A stretch of DNA of 64,000 nucleotides from positions 21,761-85,760 of the forward strand of contig DVLL01000001.1 of assembly GCA_018715525.1 (NCBI GenBank), written 5' to 3'. Below the pieces are notes generated by a model, which saw nothing but the letters and a program-made list of their open reading frames with translations, was not told where the DNA came from and made no database searches. Position numbers and translations under genes: made by a program. Positions 35,459 through 45,162 of this stretch are shown one piece after another. Positions within the stretch are counted from its first letter, which is position 1. Every line of letters starts with the position of its first letter. This DNA is from Candidatus Faeciplasma pullistercoris. Lineage in GTDB: Bacteria > Bacillota > Clostridia > Oscillospirales > Ruminococcaceae.

Positions 35459-38400
35459 ATGGTATATAGAGTTTATGTTGAAAAGAAGAAAGAGCTTGCG
35501 CAGGAGGCAAAGACGCTTCTGTCCGACGCTCATGCATTCTTAGGCATTTCTTCCCTCAGCGACGTGAGGGTTATAAACCGCTACGACGCGGAAAACATCT
35601 CATCGGAGCTTTTTAACTACGCAAAAAAGACGGTGTTCTCAGAGCCGCAGCTCGACATTGTATGTGACGAGCCGGAGCTTGAGGGAGCATACGTGTTTGC
35701 GGTAGAGTATCTGCCCGGACAGTTTGACCAGCGTGCAGACTCCGCCGCACAGTGCATACAGATAATATCGCAGGGCGAAAGGCCTCTCATACGCACCGCA
35801 AAGGTGTACGCACTTTACGGCGACCTCAGCGACAGCGACATCGCAGAGATTAAAAAGTACGTCATAAATCCGGTTGAGGCGAGAGAGGCGTCGCTTGATA
35901 AGCCGCAGACCCTGCACATCAAGTACGACATCCCCACCGAGGTAAAAACCCTCGACGGCTTTACAAAGCTCGACAGAGAGGGACTTGAGGCGTTTGTAAA
36001 CGAGTACAGCCTTGCAATGGACGCCGACGACATAGCGTTCTGCCAGGATTACTTCAAGTCGGAGAATCGCGACCCTACTATCACCGAAATAAGAATGATA
36101 GACACATATTGGTCCGACCACTGCCGACACACCACCTTCTTAACGCAGATAGACAGCGTGAGCTTTGAGGATGAGCTTTTGCAGCAGGCGTATGACGAGT
36201 ATATCTCCGTGAGAAAGGAGCTTGGACGCACAAAGCCCGTATGCCTTATGGACATAGCCACCCTTGCGGCAAAGTATCTTAAAAAGCAGGGCAAGCTCGA
36301 TAAGCTCGACGAGTCGGAGGAGATAAACGCCTGCACCGTAAAGATAGACGTGAACGTGGACGGCGTAAAAGAGCCGTGGCTGCTACTGTTCAAGAACGAG
36401 ACGCATAACCATCCGACGGAAATAGAGCCGTTCGGAGGCGCTGCCACATGTATAGGCGGAGCTATAAGAGACCCGCTTTCGGGAAGGTCTTACGTGTACG
36501 GCGCGATGAGAGTCACCGGAGCCGCCGACCCCTTAAAGCCGATAAGCGAGACCATAAAGGGCAAGCTCCCTCAAAGAAAGATTGTGACAACCGCTGCGGC
36601 GGGATACTCTTCGTACGGCAACCAGATAGGACTTGCCACCGGCATAGTCGATGAAATATACCATCCCGGATACGCCGCAAAGAGAATGGAGATAGGCGCT
36701 GTAATAGCTGCCACCCCCGCCGAAAACGTAAGGCGCGAGGTGCCCGCTCCGGGAGATGTCGTGATACTCCTTGGCGGAAGTACGGGACGCGACGGCTGCG
36801 GCGGAGCAACCGGTTCCTCAAAGTCTCACACCGCAAAGTCGCTTGAGACATGCGGCGCAGAGGTTCAAAAGGGAAATGCCCCCGAGGAGAGAAAGCTTCA
36901 AAGGCTGTTCAGAAATAAGCAGGCGTGCCTGATGATCAAGCGCTGCAACGACTTCGGCGCGGGAGGCGTATCGGTGGCAATAGGCGAGCTTGCGGACGGC
37001 TTGGAAATAGACCTCAACGCCGTTCCCAAAAAGTATGAGGGACTTGACGGCACGGAGCTTGCAATAAGCGAATCTCAGGAGAGAATGGCTGTTGTTGTGG
37101 AGCCGCAGAACGTGTCAAAGTTTTTGGAGCTTGCAAAAACCGAAAACCTTCAGGCGTGCCCTGTAGCTGTGGTCAAGCAGGAGCCGAGACTTAAAATGAA
37201 CTGGAACGGCAAAACCATAGTTAATATAAGCCGCGAGTTCTTAAATTCAAACGGCGCGCCTAAGCATATAGACATCGCACCCGCTGCCCCCGACGACATA
37301 TCAAAGACGGTTTCGGGCAGCTTTACGGATAACTACACAGCCTGCGCTCAGGATCTGAACATGTGCTCAAAGAGAGGACTTTCGGAGCGCTTTGACTCTA
37401 CCATAGGCGCGGGAACTGTTTTGATGCCGTTCGGCGGAAAGAATCAGCTCACCCCCATTCAGGCGATGGTTCAAAAGATATCCGTCGAGAAAAAACACAC
37501 CGACGACTGCTCGCTCATGTCCTTCGGATATAACCCCTTTATAACCGAAATAAGCCCTTACCACGGCTCATACCTTGCAGTTGTCGAGTCGGTCTGCAAG
37601 CTCATAGCTTCCGGCGCAGACTTTAAGGATGTATACCTGACCTTCCAGGAGTACTTTGAGCACCCCAACCGCGACCCCAAGCGCTGGGGAAAGCCTTTGG
37701 CTGCGCTTTTGGGCGCATTTAAGGCTCAGCTCGAGCTTGGCATAGGCGCTATAGGCGGAAAGGACTCAATGAGCGGAACGTTTGAGGACCTTGACGTTCC
37801 TCCTACGCTCGTGTCATTTGCCGTGACAACCTCCACCACCGACAGGATAGTGTCTAACGACTTCAAGGGCGCAGGACATAAGGTAGCGATACTTCGCCCC
37901 GAGTTTGATGGAAACGGACTTCCCGCCACAAGCTCGCTTGTGGAGCTTATGAACAGGGTCAGCGGACTGCTCAGGGAAAAGAAGGCGGTTTCATGCTATA
38001 CACCCGGCATGGGCGGAATAGCAGAGGCGGTCATGAAGGCTTGCTTAGGAAACGGCTTGGGCTTTAAGTACGACGACAAGATGACCGTCGAAAAGATATT
38101 CGGCTACAGCTACGGCTGCTTCCTGCTTGAGATGGCGGACGGCGAAAACATCGACGCCGAGCTTGTGGGAACCACAACCGACGACGGACAGATAAGCTAC
38201 AAGGATGAGACGCTTGCAATCGGCAAGCTGCTGTCGCTGTATGAGGACAAGCTCGAAAGCGTCTACAGCTGCAACATCAAAAACAGCGGCACAAAGTTTG
38301 AAAACTTCTCTTACAGCGTCCAAAGCCACAAGACAGCCGCAGTAAAGTGCGCGCGTCCTAAGGTCTTAATACCCGCATTCCCGGGAACAAACTGCGAGTA

Positions 38401-39151
38401 CGACAGCGCAAAAGCCGTTTCGGACGCAGGAGCGGAGCCTGAAATACTTGTCATAAACAACTTAAGCGCAGACGGCATAAGCGCAAGCGTCGACCGCTTT
38501 GCAAAGCTTTTGAAGGACGCTCAGATGGTGTTCATCCCCGGCGGATTCTCCGGCGGAGACGAGCCTGACGGAAGCGGCAAGTTCATAACCGCATTCTTCC
38601 GCAACGCCGCAATAAAAGAAGGCGTGACGGAGCTGCTTGAGCAAAGAGACGGACTTATGTGCGGCATATGCAACGGATTCCAGGCTCTTATCAAACTCGG
38701 ACTCGTTCCCTACGGAAAGATAATCGACACCGACGAAAACTGCCCCACACTCACCTTCAACACCATAGGCAGACACCAGTCGAGAATAGTGAGAACGAGA
38801 ATAGCCTCCAACAAGTCCCCGTGGCTCAGCCTGATGAACGTGGGCGACATAGTAAGCGTGCCGATTTCTCACGGCGAGGGCAGGTTCTTAGCAAGCGATG
38901 AGCTGATAGCAAAGCTTGCCCAAAACGGTCAGATAGCCACCCAGTACGTAGACTTTGACGGCAACGCCACCGGCGACATTCACTTCAACCCCAACGACTC
39001 CGCATACGCCATTGAGGGCATAACCTCCCCCGACGGCAGAGTGTTCGGAAAGATGGGACACAGCGAAAGAGTCGGCTCCGGTCTTTATAAGAACGTCCCC
39101 GGCAACTACAATATCAGAATGTTTGAGGCGGCAGTAAAGTACTTTAAGTGA
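35459..39151 (+). CDS. purL: Phosphoribosylformylglycinamidine synthase, single-chain PurL
   Basis: Converts FGAR to FGAM with glutamine. The 1230-residue chain combines the PurS-like N-terminal region, two AIR-synthase-like halves (HNHPTEIEPFGGAATCIGG around residue 320) and a C-terminal class I glutaminase with nucleophile Cys in LMCGICNGFQALI and the N-terminal PAFPGTNCEYD. This is the long form found in Clostridia rather than the separate PurS/PurQ/PurL set. Last gene of the purine operon; purB and purC must be elsewhere. Confidence 0.95.
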   Translation: MVYRVYVEKKKELAQEAKTLLSDAHAFLGISSLSDVRVINRYDAENISSELFNYAKKTVFSEPQLDIVCDEPELEGAYVFAVEYLPGQFDQRADSAAQCIQIISQGERPLIRTAKVYALYGDLSDSDIAEIKKYVINPVEAREASLDKPQTLHIKYDIPTEVKTLDGFTKLDREGLEAFVNEYSLAMDADDIAFCQDYFKSENRDPTITEIRMIDTYWSDHCRHTTFLTQIDSVSFEDELLQQAYDEYISVRKELGRTKPVCLMDIATLAAKYLKKQGKLDKLDESEEINACTVKIDVNVDGVKEPWLLLFKNETHNHPTEIEPFGGAATCIGGAIRDPLSGRSYVYGAMRVTGAADPLKPISETIKGKLPQRKIVTTAAAGYSSYGNQIGLATGIVDEIYHPGYAAKRMEIGAVIAATPAENVRREVPAPGDVVILLGGSTGRDGCGGATGSSKSHTAKSLETCGAEVQKGNAPEERKLQRLFRNKQACLMIKRCNDFGAGGVSVAIGELADGLEIDLNAVPKKYEGLDGTELAISESQERMAVVVEPQNVSKFLELAKTENLQACPVAVVKQEPRLKMNWNGKTIVNISREFLNSNGAPKHIDIAPAAPDDISKTVSGSFTDNYTACAQDLNMCSKRGLSERFDSTIGAGTVLMPFGGKNQLTPIQAMVQKISVEKKHTDDCSLMSFGYNPFITEISPYHGSYLAVVESVCKLIASGADFKDVYLTFQEYFEHPNRDPKRWGKPLAALLGAFKAQLELGIGAIGGKDSMSGTFEDLDVPPTLVSFAVTTSTTDRIVSNDFKGAGHKVAILRPEFDGNGLPATSSLVELMNRVSGLLREKKAVSCYTPGMGGIAEAVMKACLGNGLGFKYDDKMTVEKIFGYSYGCFLLEMADGENIDAELVGTTTDDGQISYKDETLAIGKLLSLYEDKLESVYSCNIKNSGTKFENFSYSVQSHKTAAVKCARPKVLIPAFPGTNCEYDSAKAVSDAGAEPEILVINNLSADGISASVDRFAKLLKDAQMVFIPGGFSGGDEPDGSGKFITAFFRNAAIKEGVTELLEQRDGLMCGICNGFQALIKLGLVPYGKIIDTDENCPTLTFNTIGRHQSRIVRTRIASNKSPWLSLMNVGDIVSVPISHGEGRFLASDELIAKLAQNGQIATQYVDFDGNATGDIHFNPNDSAYAIEGITSPDGRVFGKMGHSERVGSGLYKNVPGNYNIRMFEAAVKYFK

Positions 39152-39161
39152 TAATTTTTCG

Positions 39162-39200
39162 TCCGCAGCAGGGCACACTTTGCATGCCGCCCGCTGCGGA
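39162..39200 (+). terminator. Strong hairpin after purL (no T-run)
   Basis: Arms TCCGCAGC-A-GGGC (39162-39174) and GCCCGCTGCGGA (39189-39200) with one bulged A. No poly-T follows, so it may stabilise the 3' end or terminate weakly. Confidence 0.5.
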
Positions 39201-39341
39201 TGAATATAATGTGCATATGTATGCATAGGGCTCATAGGGCGCACCGCGGTGTACGGCTGTAGGCAAAATCGCCAATAGCTGCGCGCGTTTTTGCGGGTTT
39301 TTGTTCAGGCGTACGAATTGAGAAGATTTCATGCAAAGCTA

Positions 39342-39370
39342 TTGAATATTTATTCACCGTGTGATATATT
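39342..39370 (+). promoter_or_regulatory. argGHF promoter with ARG box
   Basis: TTGAAT (39342-39347), 17-nt spacer, TATATT (39365-39370). The sequence TGAATATTTATTCA (39343-39356) overlapping the -35 is a perfect ARG-box dyad (TGAAT-N4-ATTCA), the site of ArgR/AhrC. A weaker copy, TGTATATTTATAAA (39385-39398, 11 of 14 identical), lies just downstream. Together they predict arginine repression of argGHF. Confidence 0.75.
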
Positions 39371-39453
39371 TTTCTCGATAAAAATGTATATTTATAAATC
39401 CCGCGGCAGTCATGCAGGGCGATGAGCGGGAATCGAAAGGCGAGGAATTAAGC

Positions 39454-40683
39454 ATGAAGAAAGAAAACATCAAAAAGATCGTTTTGGCATATTCCGGCGG
39501 ACTTGATACATCAATAATCATCCCGTGGCTGAAGGAAAACTACAACAATCCCGAGATAATAGCCGTTTCGGGAAACGTAGGACAGGCAGGCGAGCTTGAG
39601 GGACTTGAAGAGAAGGCGTTAAAGACCGGTGCGTCCAAGATATACATCGAGGATCTCACTAAGGAGTTTTTGGAGGACTACGTGTTCCCCTGCGTTCAGG
39701 CGGGAGCGCTTTATGAGGACTATATGCTCGGAACGGCGTTTGCACGTCCTCCGATAGCAAAGAGAATAGCGGAGATCGCCATTGCCGAAGGGGCGGACGC
39801 CATTTGCCACGGCTGCACCGGAAAGGGCAACGACCAAGTTAGGTTCGAGCTTGCCATAAAGGCGTTTGCGCCCGACATGCCGATAATCGCACCTTGGAGA
39901 GAGTGGAACATCAGATCCCGCGACGAGGAGATAGACTACGCCGAGGCGCACAACGTTCCCCTCAAAATCAGCCGCGAGACCAACTACTCAAAGGACAAGA
40001 ACATTTGGCACCTTTCGCACGAGGGACTTGACCTTGAGGACCCCGCAAACGAGCCTCAGTACAACAAGCCCGGATTCCTCGAGATGGGCGTGTCCCCCGA
40101 GATGGCTCCCGACAAGCCGACATACGTCAAGATTCACTTTGAGCAGGGAATACCCACCGCAATAGACGGCAGGCAGATGGACTCGGTAGAGCTTGTGTCA
40201 ACTCTTAATAAGCTCGGCGGCGAAAACGGCATAGGACTTTTGGACATTGTTGAAAACCGCCTTGTCGGCATGAAGTGCCGCGGCGTTTACGAGACCCCCG
40301 GCGGAGCTATCCTCTACAAGGCGCACAAGGTTTTGGAGACCATATGCCTTGACAAGGAGACCGCACACTTCAAGTCGCATGTTGCGCAGAAGCTTGCGGA
40401 GCTTGTCTACAACGCTCAGTGGTTCACACCTCTCACAGAGGCTATACTCAGCTTTGTAAAGACTACTCAAAAGACCGTCACCGGCGACGTCACCCTAAAG
40501 CTTTATAAGGGCAACATGATAAACGCAGGCGTTACATCCCCGTACTCGCTTTACGATTCCGAGATTGCCACATTTGACGAGGACGAGGTATACAACCAGG
40601 CCGACTCCGCCGGATTCATAAACCTTTACGGCTTGCCGATAAAGGTGTACGCTAAGATGAAGGAAAAGAACGGCTTAAAGTAA
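39454..40683 (+). CDS. argG: Argininosuccinate synthase
   Basis: Joins citrulline and aspartate using ATP. The 409-residue product has the P-loop-like ATP pyrophosphatase motif [11 protein letters not shown] at the N-terminus, [14 protein letters not shown], and the citrulline/aspartate-binding [19 protein letters not shown]. The start ATG 39454 is used because GAGGAA lies upstream and [16 protein letters not shown] is the normal N-terminus. First gene of the arginine operon. Confidence 0.96.
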   Translation: MKKENIKKIVLAYSGGLDTSIIIPWLKENYNNPEIIAVSGNVGQAGELEGLEEKALKTGASKIYIEDLTKEFLEDYVFPCVQAGALYEDYMLGTAFARPPIAKRIAEIAIAEGADAICHGCTGKGNDQVRFELAIKAFAPDMPIIAPWREWNIRSRDEEIDYAEAHNVPLKISRETNYSKDKNIWHLSHEGLDLEDPANEPQYNKPGFLEMGVSPEMAPDKPTYVKIHFEQGIPTAIDGRQMDSVELVSTLNKLGGENGIGLLDIVENRLVGMKCRGVYETPGGAILYKAHKVLETICLDKETAHFKSHVAQKLAELVYNAQWFTPLTEAILSFVKTTQKTVTGDVTLKLYKGNMINAGVTSPYSLYDSEIATFDEDEVYNQADSAGFINLYGLPIKVYAKMKEKNGLK

Positions 40684-40708
40684 TTCACAACATTTTCAGC
40701 GAGAAAAA

Positions 40709-40741
40709 GTCCCTCATTTATAAGGCTTATAAGTGGGGGAC
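40709..40741 (+). terminator. Hairpin between argG and argH
   Basis: A 16-nt stem with two G-U pairs (40709-40724 with 40726-40741) and almost no loop, followed by a short T-rich stretch. It could be a weak terminator, attenuator or RNA-processing site within the operon. Confidence 0.4.
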
Positions 40742-40774
40742 ACTTGATTTTTATCGGTTAAAGGTGGTTTAGCT

Positions 40775-42166
40775 ATGGAAAAGATGTGGGCAGGAAGAAC
40801 AAGCGGCGAGACAGACGCCGTAGCGGATGATTTTAACTCATCCATACGCTTTGATTCGAGGATGTACCGCCAGGACATAACGGGAAGCATCGCTCATGCG
40901 CAGATGCTCGGCGCATGCGGCATAATAACCCCCGAGGAGGCTGACGGGCTTACCGCCGGACTTGCGGGAATACTTGACGACCTCGAGAGCGGCAAGCTCA
41001 AAATAGACTACGGCTGCGAGGATATACACATGTTTGTCGAGCAGGTATTGACCCAAAGAACAGGCGATCTCGGCAAGAAGCTTCACACAGCAAGAAGCCG
41101 CAACGACCAGGTTGCACTCGACACGAGAATGTATCTGCGGGACGAAACGGACGAAATAATCAAGCTTTTAAAGGAGCTTGTCGGCGTCGTGACCGACCGC
41201 GCCGAGGAGTACAAGAGCTGCGTCATGCCGGGATACACTCACCTTCAAAGAGCACAGCCGATAACCTTCGGGCATCACCTCATGGCGTATTCCATGATGC
41301 TTTTGCGCGATATAGACAGACTTACGGACTCAAGAAGAAGGCTGAACGTCTCGCCTATAGGCTCCTGCGCACTTGCAGGAACAACATACATGACAAACCG
41401 CGCGTTTGAGGCTGAAAAGCTCGGCTTTGACGGCGTGTGCATGAACAGCATAGACGGCGTGTCGGACAGGGACTTCTGCGCGGAGCTTCTTGGCGATATA
41501 GCGATAATCATGATGCACCTTTCGAGATTTTCGGAGGAGATAGTGCTGTGGTCGAGCTGGGAGTTTAAGTTCATAGAGCTTTCGGACAGCTTCACAACCG
41601 GCTCTTCAATCATGCCGCAAAAGAAAAACCCCGACATGGCAGAGCTTGTCAGGGGAAAGACGGGACGAGTGTACGGTGACCTTATGTCGCTGCTCACCGT
41701 TCTCAAGGGCTTGCCTTTGGCATATAACAAGGATATGCAGGAGGACAAGGAAGGCGTGTTTGACTCCTGCGACACGGTCAAGATGTGCCTTAAGGTGTTT
41801 ATAGGAATGATAAGAACCTTTAAGGCTCTGCCGGAAAACATGATAAAAGCCGCACAAAAAGGCTTTATAAACGCCACAGACCTTGCGGACTACCTTGTGA
41901 GAAAGGGACTTCCGTTCAGAACGGCGTACAAAATCTGCGGTCAGATTGTAGCTGAGTGCATAGAGCGGGGATGCGTGCTTGAAAATCTGCCGCTTGAGCG
42001 GTACAAGAGCGCATGCGAGCTGTTTGATAAGGATTTGTATGACGATATAAGCCTTGCTAAGTGCGTGGAGAAAAGAATAAGCTACGGCGGAACGTCTGTA
42101 GCTTCTGTCGAGGCTCAGATAGCCTCAGTCAGAAGCGCGCTCAATACGCCTGATATTCTCAAATAA
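40775..42166 (+). CDS. argH: Argininosuccinate lyase
   Basis: Splits argininosuccinate into arginine and fumarate. The 463-residue product of the fumarase/aspartase superfamily has the signature [12 protein letters not shown] near residue 280, the catalytic [19 protein letters not shown], and [11 protein letters not shown]. Second gene of the operon. Confidence 0.96.
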   Translation: MEKMWAGRTSGETDAVADDFNSSIRFDSRMYRQDITGSIAHAQMLGACGIITPEEADGLTAGLAGILDDLESGKLKIDYGCEDIHMFVEQVLTQRTGDLGKKLHTARSRNDQVALDTRMYLRDETDEIIKLLKELVGVVTDRAEEYKSCVMPGYTHLQRAQPITFGHHLMAYSMMLLRDIDRLTDSRRRLNVSPIGSCALAGTTYMTNRAFEAEKLGFDGVCMNSIDGVSDRDFCAELLGDIAIIMMHLSRFSEEIVLWSSWEFKFIELSDSFTTGSSIMPQKKNPDMAELVRGKTGRVYGDLMSLLTVLKGLPLAYNKDMQEDKEGVFDSCDTVKMCLKVFIGMIRTFKALPENMIKAAQKGFINATDLADYLVRKGLPFRTAYKICGQIVAECIERGCVLENLPLERYKSACELFDKDLYDDISLAKCVEKRISYGGTSVASVEAQIASVRSALNTPDILK

Positions 42167-42194
42167 CTTGGTGCAGATAACGGAGGACAAAGAT

Positions 42195-43202
42195 ATGAAC
42201 TTAAAGGGAAGAGACTTTTTAAAGCTTCTTGATTTTACACCTGAGGAGATAAGCTACCTTTTGGAGCTTGCAAAGAAACTCAAGGATGAGAAGAGAGCGG
42301 GCATACCGCACAGGATTTGCGAGGGCAAAAACATTGCGCTTATATTTGAAAAGACCAGCACACGCACCCGCTGTTCGTTTGAGGTCGCGGCGCATGATCT
42401 GGGAATGAACGCCACATACTTAGACCCCTCCGGCTCACAGATAGGCAAAAAGGAAAGTATAGCCGATACCGCAAGGGTTCTTTCAAGGATATACGACGGC
42501 ATAGAGTACCGCGGCTACGGTCAGGATATTGTGGAGGAGCTTGCAAAGTATTCGTCCGTGCCGGTGTGGAACGGCCTTACAAACGAGTTTCACCCGACTC
42601 AGATACTTGCGGACTTTCTCACAATACAGGAGCATTTCGGGAGACTTGGGGGAATAAACTTTGTCTACATGGGCGACGCAAGATATAATATGGGCAACTC
42701 GCTGATGGTTGGCTGCGCTAAAATGGGTCTTAATTTCACGGCATGCGCCCCGAAAAAGTACTTTCCTAATGAGCCGCTTGTCAGGGAATGCGAGAAGCTT
42801 GCCGCAAAGAGCGGCGGCTCCGTAAGGCTTTGCGAAAGCCCTGACGAGGCGGTAAAGAACGCCGACGTCATCTATACCGATGTTTGGGTATCGATGGGCG
42901 AGCCTGACGAGGTGTGGCGCGAAAGAATAGACGAACTTACTCCCTATCGCGTCGATTCCCGCATTATGGGGATGGCTTCCCAAGACGCCGTGTTCATGCA
43001 CTGCCTGCCCTCCTTCCATGACGTAAAGACGAAAACCGGCAAGGAGATATTTGATAAGTACGGCATCGACTGCATGGAGGTCACCGACGAGGTGTTCGAG
43101 AGCAGCCGTTCGATAGTCTTTGACGAGGCGGAAAACCGCATGCACACCATCAAGGCGGTCATGGCAGCCACGCTTTGCGACAAGCCGTCGGATGAGCTTT
43201 AA
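42195..43202 (+). CDS. argF: Ornithine carbamoyltransferase
   Basis: Makes citrulline from ornithine and carbamoyl phosphate. The 335-residue product has the carbamoyl-phosphate loop [22 protein letters not shown], and the ornithine-specific HCLPSFHD, which separates it from PyrB. ATG 42195 is chosen because GGAGG lies 8 nt upstream. Third gene of the operon, ended by a strong terminator. The window has both carbamoyl-phosphate consumers but no carAB. Confidence 0.96.
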   Translation: MNLKGRDFLKLLDFTPEEISYLLELAKKLKDEKRAGIPHRICEGKNIALIFEKTSTRTRCSFEVAAHDLGMNATYLDPSGSQIGKKESIADTARVLSRIYDGIEYRGYGQDIVEELAKYSSVPVWNGLTNEFHPTQILADFLTIQEHFGRLGGINFVYMGDARYNMGNSLMVGCAKMGLNFTACAPKKYFPNEPLVRECEKLAAKSGGSVRLCESPDEAVKNADVIYTDVWVSMGEPDEVWRERIDELTPYRVDSRIMGMASQDAVFMHCLPSFHDVKTKTGKEIFDKYGIDCMEVTDEVFESSRSIVFDEAENRMHTIKAVMAATLCDKPSDEL

Positions 43203-43236
43203 TTTTATAAGCAACAATTAGGGCTGATACGCCCCG

Positions 43237-43270
43237 GCGCGCCGGTATCACGGCGCGCTTATTTTTTTTT
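43237..43270 (+). terminator. Terminator of the arginine operon
   Basis: Arms GCGCGCCG (43237-43244) and CGGCGCGC (43251-43258), then a long T-run. The T-run runs into the stop region of the convergent DUF2508-like gene. Confidence 0.85.
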
Positions 43271-43510
43271 GTCAAATCCGCCGCCGAAGTACTCCCGCCT
43301 TTTTTCCATCAGATATCCATACCTTGCGGACAAGGAGGCCTTTTCGTAGATAAACGCCTCGGTCAGCTTAGGGTCGTCCGACTCGTTGAAGCGGCTGTCC
43401 GATGCGGCCATAGCCTCTATGACAGCCCGCAGCTCCTCGTCCAGCTCCCGTATTTTTATACAAGCGCTTTTATCCTGACGTTTTGTGATAGCAGAAAATA
43501 GTTTTCCCAT
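43259..43510 (-). CDS. DUF2508-like (YaaL-type) small protein
   Basis: 83-residue, highly charged, helical protein. The pattern IRELDEELRAVIEAMAASDS, then RFNESDDPKLTEAFIYEKAS and RYGYLMEKRRE resembles the DUF2508/YaaL family, of unknown function. The start ATG 43510 has GGAGG 5 nt upstream; the frame reaches further to a TTG that overlaps that site. It lies convergent to argF and divergent from the Cys-rich gene. Confidence 0.75.
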   Translation of the reverse strand: MGKLFSAITKRQDKSACIKIRELDEELRAVIEAMAASDSRFNESDDPKLTEAFIYEKASLSARYGYLMEKRREYFGGGFDKKK

Positions 43511-43571
43511 AGCTGCCTCCAATGAGATTTTGTCAAAATAAAATATGCGCGTCCATGCTTATAAATTACAA

Positions 43572-43596
43572 ATCTGCATATAATTGATATGCAGAT
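43572..43596. promoter_or_regulatory. 25-bp palindrome between divergent small genes
   Basis: Arms ATCTGCATAT (43572-43581) and ATATGCAGAT (43587-43596) with a 5-nt centre. It lies in the 174-nt gap between the DUF2508-like and Cys-rich genes. The exact symmetry suggests an operator for a dimeric regulator; no known consensus was recognised. Confidence 0.5.
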
Positions 43597-43684
43597 GACA
43601 AATTTTAGCCAAGCCGGAATTTATGACGGAGCTGAGGCATATTATACTTGGCTTAAAATAATTTTTTGGGGGTAGTGGTACAAG

Positions 43685-43906
43685 ATGATCAAAACAGGAA
43701 ATGTGGAATTTGCCAGCGTAAGGTACTGCTCGCAGCTGGGAAGAAACGTCGTGCTTCAAAACTGCTACAGTGAGTCGGGGGATTGCAGGTCTGACTGCCT
43801 GAATAAATCCTTGTGCGGATATACCGAGTGCGGCTGCAGGAATCTTTTGCTTCACCCGAGCATGAAGATGGCTGAGGACGTTAGGCGTGGGGAGATAGGG
43901 GTATAA
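43685..43906 (+). CDS. Small cysteine-rich protein, unassigned
   Basis: 73 residues with seven cysteines (positions 15, 27, 34, 38, 44, 49, 51), including C-x3-C, C-x4-C and C-x-C. There is no signal peptide or membrane segment, so it is probably cytosolic and may bind a metal or Fe-S centre; this is inference. No family was recognised. The ribosome site is weak (GGGGGTAGTGG, spacing long). Coding status is supported by an isolated frame, the divergent palindrome upstream and a plausible -10 TATACT (43643-43648). Confidence 0.5.
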   Translation: MIKTGNVEFASVRYCSQLGRNVVLQNCYSESGDCRSDCLNKSLCGYTECGCRNLLLHPSMKMAEDVRRGEIGV

Positions 43907-44290
43907 CTGCCCTTTTTCCCGCGTTTGCGCACAGCCTGATACGATCTTACTCGCAATTATTTGCAATTATTTGCAATTATTCAATTATTTGCACTTATTT
44001 GCACTTACTCGCAGGCGCCGCTAAAAGTATGCTGACCGAAAAGCTGACCCGCGCCGAGATGGGATTCTCGGCTTTCCGGGGCGGCTTTTTCGCTTTTCGG
44101 ACATGCTCTTGCTTTGGTTGACAGAGAAATAATTTAATGGTATTATAAAAAACTGTGTTAAACTTTAGCTTTATCACGGAAGGAAATTTTGGCTTTATGT
44201 GGCTTTATCACGCAATTTTTGCCGCAATATTTTACTCCGACGGTCCGTAGTATTCTGCCTGCTCAGTACGGAACGATAGGAGGTAATTAT
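43907..44290 (+). promoter_or_regulatory. Spacer with repeats, hairpin and promoter before the amidohydrolase
   Basis: 384 nt without a gene. After the tandem repeats lies a short hairpin (GCCGAGA/TCTCGGC, about 44059-44078) followed by GC-rich DNA. The promoter is TTGACA (44118-44123), 17-nt spacer, TATTAT (44141-44146). The leader of about 140 nt contains the direct repeat GCTTTATCACG at 44168-44178 and 44202-44212 and a stem TCCGTA/TACGGA just before the AGGAGG site. No riboswitch class was recognised. Confidence 0.55.
43951..44008. repeat. Tandem 10-bp repeats (TTGCAATTAT type)
   Basis: About six units of TTGCAATTAT with small changes (TCGCAATTAT, TTGCAATTAT twice, TCAATTAT with a 2-nt deletion, TTGCACTTAT, TTGCACTTAC). 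The A/T tracts recur each helical turn, which could bend DNA. It lies 45 nt past the Cys-rich gene. Confidence 0.75.
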
Positions 44291-45130
44291 ATGGAAAAAG
44301 AAGAAGCTCTCAGAAAAATCGAATCTCTGAGAAAAATAGATTGTCATACGCATATCATAAACGAAAAAATACGCAGCGAATATTTCGGCAGGGTCAAAAA
44401 CCGCTATGCTCTTGTAATGGAGTTCCCCGACTTTTTGATGAAATCCGGCCTTGAGCATGAGTGCTCGCAAACCGTAAGAGGGGACGACAGGCTGTTTATC
44501 TGCCCGTACATCGACCTGAGAAGCGACATCGGCGCGCGGCTTTCCGAGCTCGAGCCGAGGCTGGAGTCTGACAAGATAGTTGGACTTAAGGTGTACCTTA
44601 GCTATCAGAAGGGAAGAGCGGACGAGGAAAAGCTTTTCCCCGCCTATGAGTTTGCCGCCAAGCACCGTCTGTCGGTTACCTTCCATACAGGTCTGTGCTC
44701 GCTGGTGCTTCCCTCAGACAACGACCTTGAGGGCTCGTCTGCCGTTCATATAGGACGAGCTGCGGAGCTTTATCCCGAGGTCAACTTTATCGCCGCACAT
44801 ATGGACGACCCCGAATTTGACAGGTGCATGGATGTAGTCGCGTCGCACAAAAATATCTACACCGACATTTCGGGAGCCTATGAGACAGGCACAAGCTACG
44901 GCGCGAATGTTGACGCTGCGATAGACCTGTTCAAGAGCGCCACCGACAAGCACCCCGAGTGCTTCAGACAGATGCTTTACGGCACGGATTTCTGTCCGCC
45001 GATATCTCTGGGTCAGCTTGACGAGTACGACTACAGCCTTTATCGGATGTTTCCCTCCGAGACATGGGAGGATATATGCTGGGGCAACGCCCTGCGCGCC
45101 TTCCCGAGGCTCGGTGATTACCTGAAATAA
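44291..45130 (+). CDS. Amidohydrolase-superfamily (TIM-barrel) hydrolase
   Basis: Metal-dependent hydrolase or decarboxylase of the amidohydrolase_2 group, 279 residues. The metal-binding H-x-H is in IDCHTHIINE (about residues 17-26), further His in VTFHTG and FIAAHMDDPEF, and the final Asp in LYGTDFCPP. The substrate is unknown. ATG 44291 has AGGAGG upstream; the frame extends 102 nt further upstream without support. The PnuC-like gene follows after 32 nt and may be in the same transcript, which would link the enzyme to a transported vitamin or nucleoside; this is speculation. Confidence 0.8.
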   Translation: MEKEEALRKIESLRKIDCHTHIINEKIRSEYFGRVKNRYALVMEFPDFLMKSGLEHECSQTVRGDDRLFICPYIDLRSDIGARLSELEPRLESDKIVGLKVYLSYQKGRADEEKLFPAYEFAAKHRLSVTFHTGLCSLVLPSDNDLEGSSAVHIGRAAELYPEVNFIAAHMDDPEFDRCMDVVASHKNIYTDISGAYETGTSYGANVDAAIDLFKSATDKHPECFRQMLYGTDFCPPISLGQLDEYDYSLYRMFPSETWEDICWGNALRAFPRLGDYLK

Positions 45131-45162
45131 CAGCTGCAAAAATGTACATAGGAGAAAATAAA

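Noticed and set aside
43951..44008. Replication origin or iteron array
   Set aside because: Units are short and there is no dnaA or replication gene nearby; a chromosomal curved-DNA element is the simpler reading.
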